Positions 63,878 to 64,000 of a stretch of DNA of 64,000 nucleotides are shown here, in pieces (position 1 is the stretch's first letter; each line of letters starts with the position of its first letter). This DNA is from Winkia neuii (GTDB lineage: Bacteria; Actinomycetota; Actinomycetes; Actinomycetales; Actinomycetaceae): contig NZ_CP118946.1 in the NCBI RefSeq assembly GCF_029011175.1, positions 868,001 to 932,000 on the forward strand. The letters run 5' to 3'. Below the pieces are notes generated by a model. It had not been told where the DNA came from, did no database searches, and worked only from the letters and a program-made list of their open reading frames with translations. A program made the position numbers and the translations under genes.

Positions 63878-64000
63878 CTAGCTACGCTTACCGTCCAGGT
63901 TGAGGTCTTCACCGCGAAGTAGTTTTCCGGAGGCGCCGCTACCAAAGCGCTCGAGGGCGAGTCGGCCCACTAGCTGCTGATTGGTGGTAGTGCGCGACGA
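63878..64000 (-). CDS. C-terminal end of an unidentified gene, cut by the window edge
   Basis: On the minus strand the frame is open from 64000 to TAG at 63878-63880, giving 40 residues with TTNQQLVGRLALERFG and SGKLLRGEDLNLDGKRS. I do not recognise the family. It lies 9 nt upstream of yaaA on the same strand, so co-transcription is likely. With only 40 residues, a chance open frame is not excluded. Confidence 0.5.
   Translation of the reverse strand, partial: SSRTTTNQQLVGRLALERFGSGASGKLLRGEDLNLDGKRS

Noticed and set aside
1-64000. Mobile elements, prophage or CRISPR array
   Set aside because: No transposase, phage structural gene, cas gene, or regularly spaced direct repeat series was found. 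xerC and dprA are in their normal chromosomal context.

Overview
The window is a continuous, gene-dense stretch of actinobacterial chromosome with moderate GC (about mid-50s percent by eye). GTG and TTG starts are frequent, and many genes overlap by 1-4 nt. Gene content and order (lepA-trmB-hemW-DUF3097, hrcA-dnaJ-rsmE-phoH-ybeY-era, recO-uppS, dgt-dnaG, lepB-rnhB-DUF2469-yraN-comM-dprA-xerC, rpsB-tsf-pyrH-frr-cdsA-rlmN, dxr-rseP-ispG-proS-def, DUF3145, homodimeric aceE beside DUF3052) fit a low-to-moderate GC member of the Actinomycetaceae or a close relative. I cannot name the species. I see no rRNA, CRISPR, prophage, insertion sequence or transposase. One tRNA (Val, anticodon UAC) is present.

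Layout. 1-5481: a membrane acyltransferase cut by the left edge, then lepA, trmB and hemW. 5478-9913: divergent DUF3097 and the riboflavin operon ribD-ribE-ribBA-ribH behind an FMN riboswitch. 9954-16569: a heat-shock and RNA-maturation cluster (hrcA, dnaJ, rsmE, phoH, ybeY, a CNNM/CBS protein, era) behind a CIRCE operator. 16626-18498: leuA behind a leucine-rich leader peptide. 18541-20049: a peptide transporter. 20211-22203: recO, uppS and a small VTT-type membrane protein. 22221-25167: a zinc-uptake operon read leftward, znuA-znuC-znuB-zur, with a Zur-type dyad on its -35 element. 25290-28885: a maltose-type ABC transporter, malEFG, without an ATPase gene. 28974-36187: glyS, dusB, a degenerate GH13 protein, dgt and dnaG. 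36256-42453: lepB to xerC and a small M23 peptidase. 42487-50825: rpsB, tsf, pyrH, frr, cdsA, rlmN, a double-DivIVA protein, dxr and an M50 protease. 50877-55324: ispG, proS, def, DUF3145 and an acyl-carrier-like protein. 55506-64000: aceE, DUF3052, tRNA-Val, hisC, two membrane proteins, an APC permease, yaaA and the 3' end of one more gene.

How the genes work together. Most genes are housekeeping. They cover translation factors and tRNA/rRNA modification (lepA, trmB, dusB, rsmE, rlmN, glyS, proS, def, rpsB, tsf, frr) and cofactor or isoprenoid supply (riboflavin; dxr and ispG of the MEP pathway feeding uppS). They also cover envelope synthesis (cdsA, lepB, M50 protease), DNA replication and repair (dnaG, dgt, rnhB, recO, dprA, xerC) and central carbon entry (aceE). 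Local control is unusually readable: an FMN riboswitch, a CIRCE box, a leu leader, a long structured rpsB leader, a Zur-type box, and several promoters whose -10 element lies 6-7 nt from the start codon, implying leaderless mRNAs.

Most unusual points. The conserved N-terminus of rlmN can be joined to an initiation codon only by a -1 shift at a canonical slippery heptamer. The protein after DUF3145 looks like an acyl carrier protein without the phosphopantetheine serine. The GH13 protein lacks its catalytic residues. The rpsB leader folds into a possible three-way junction. No wholly new multigene system is evident.
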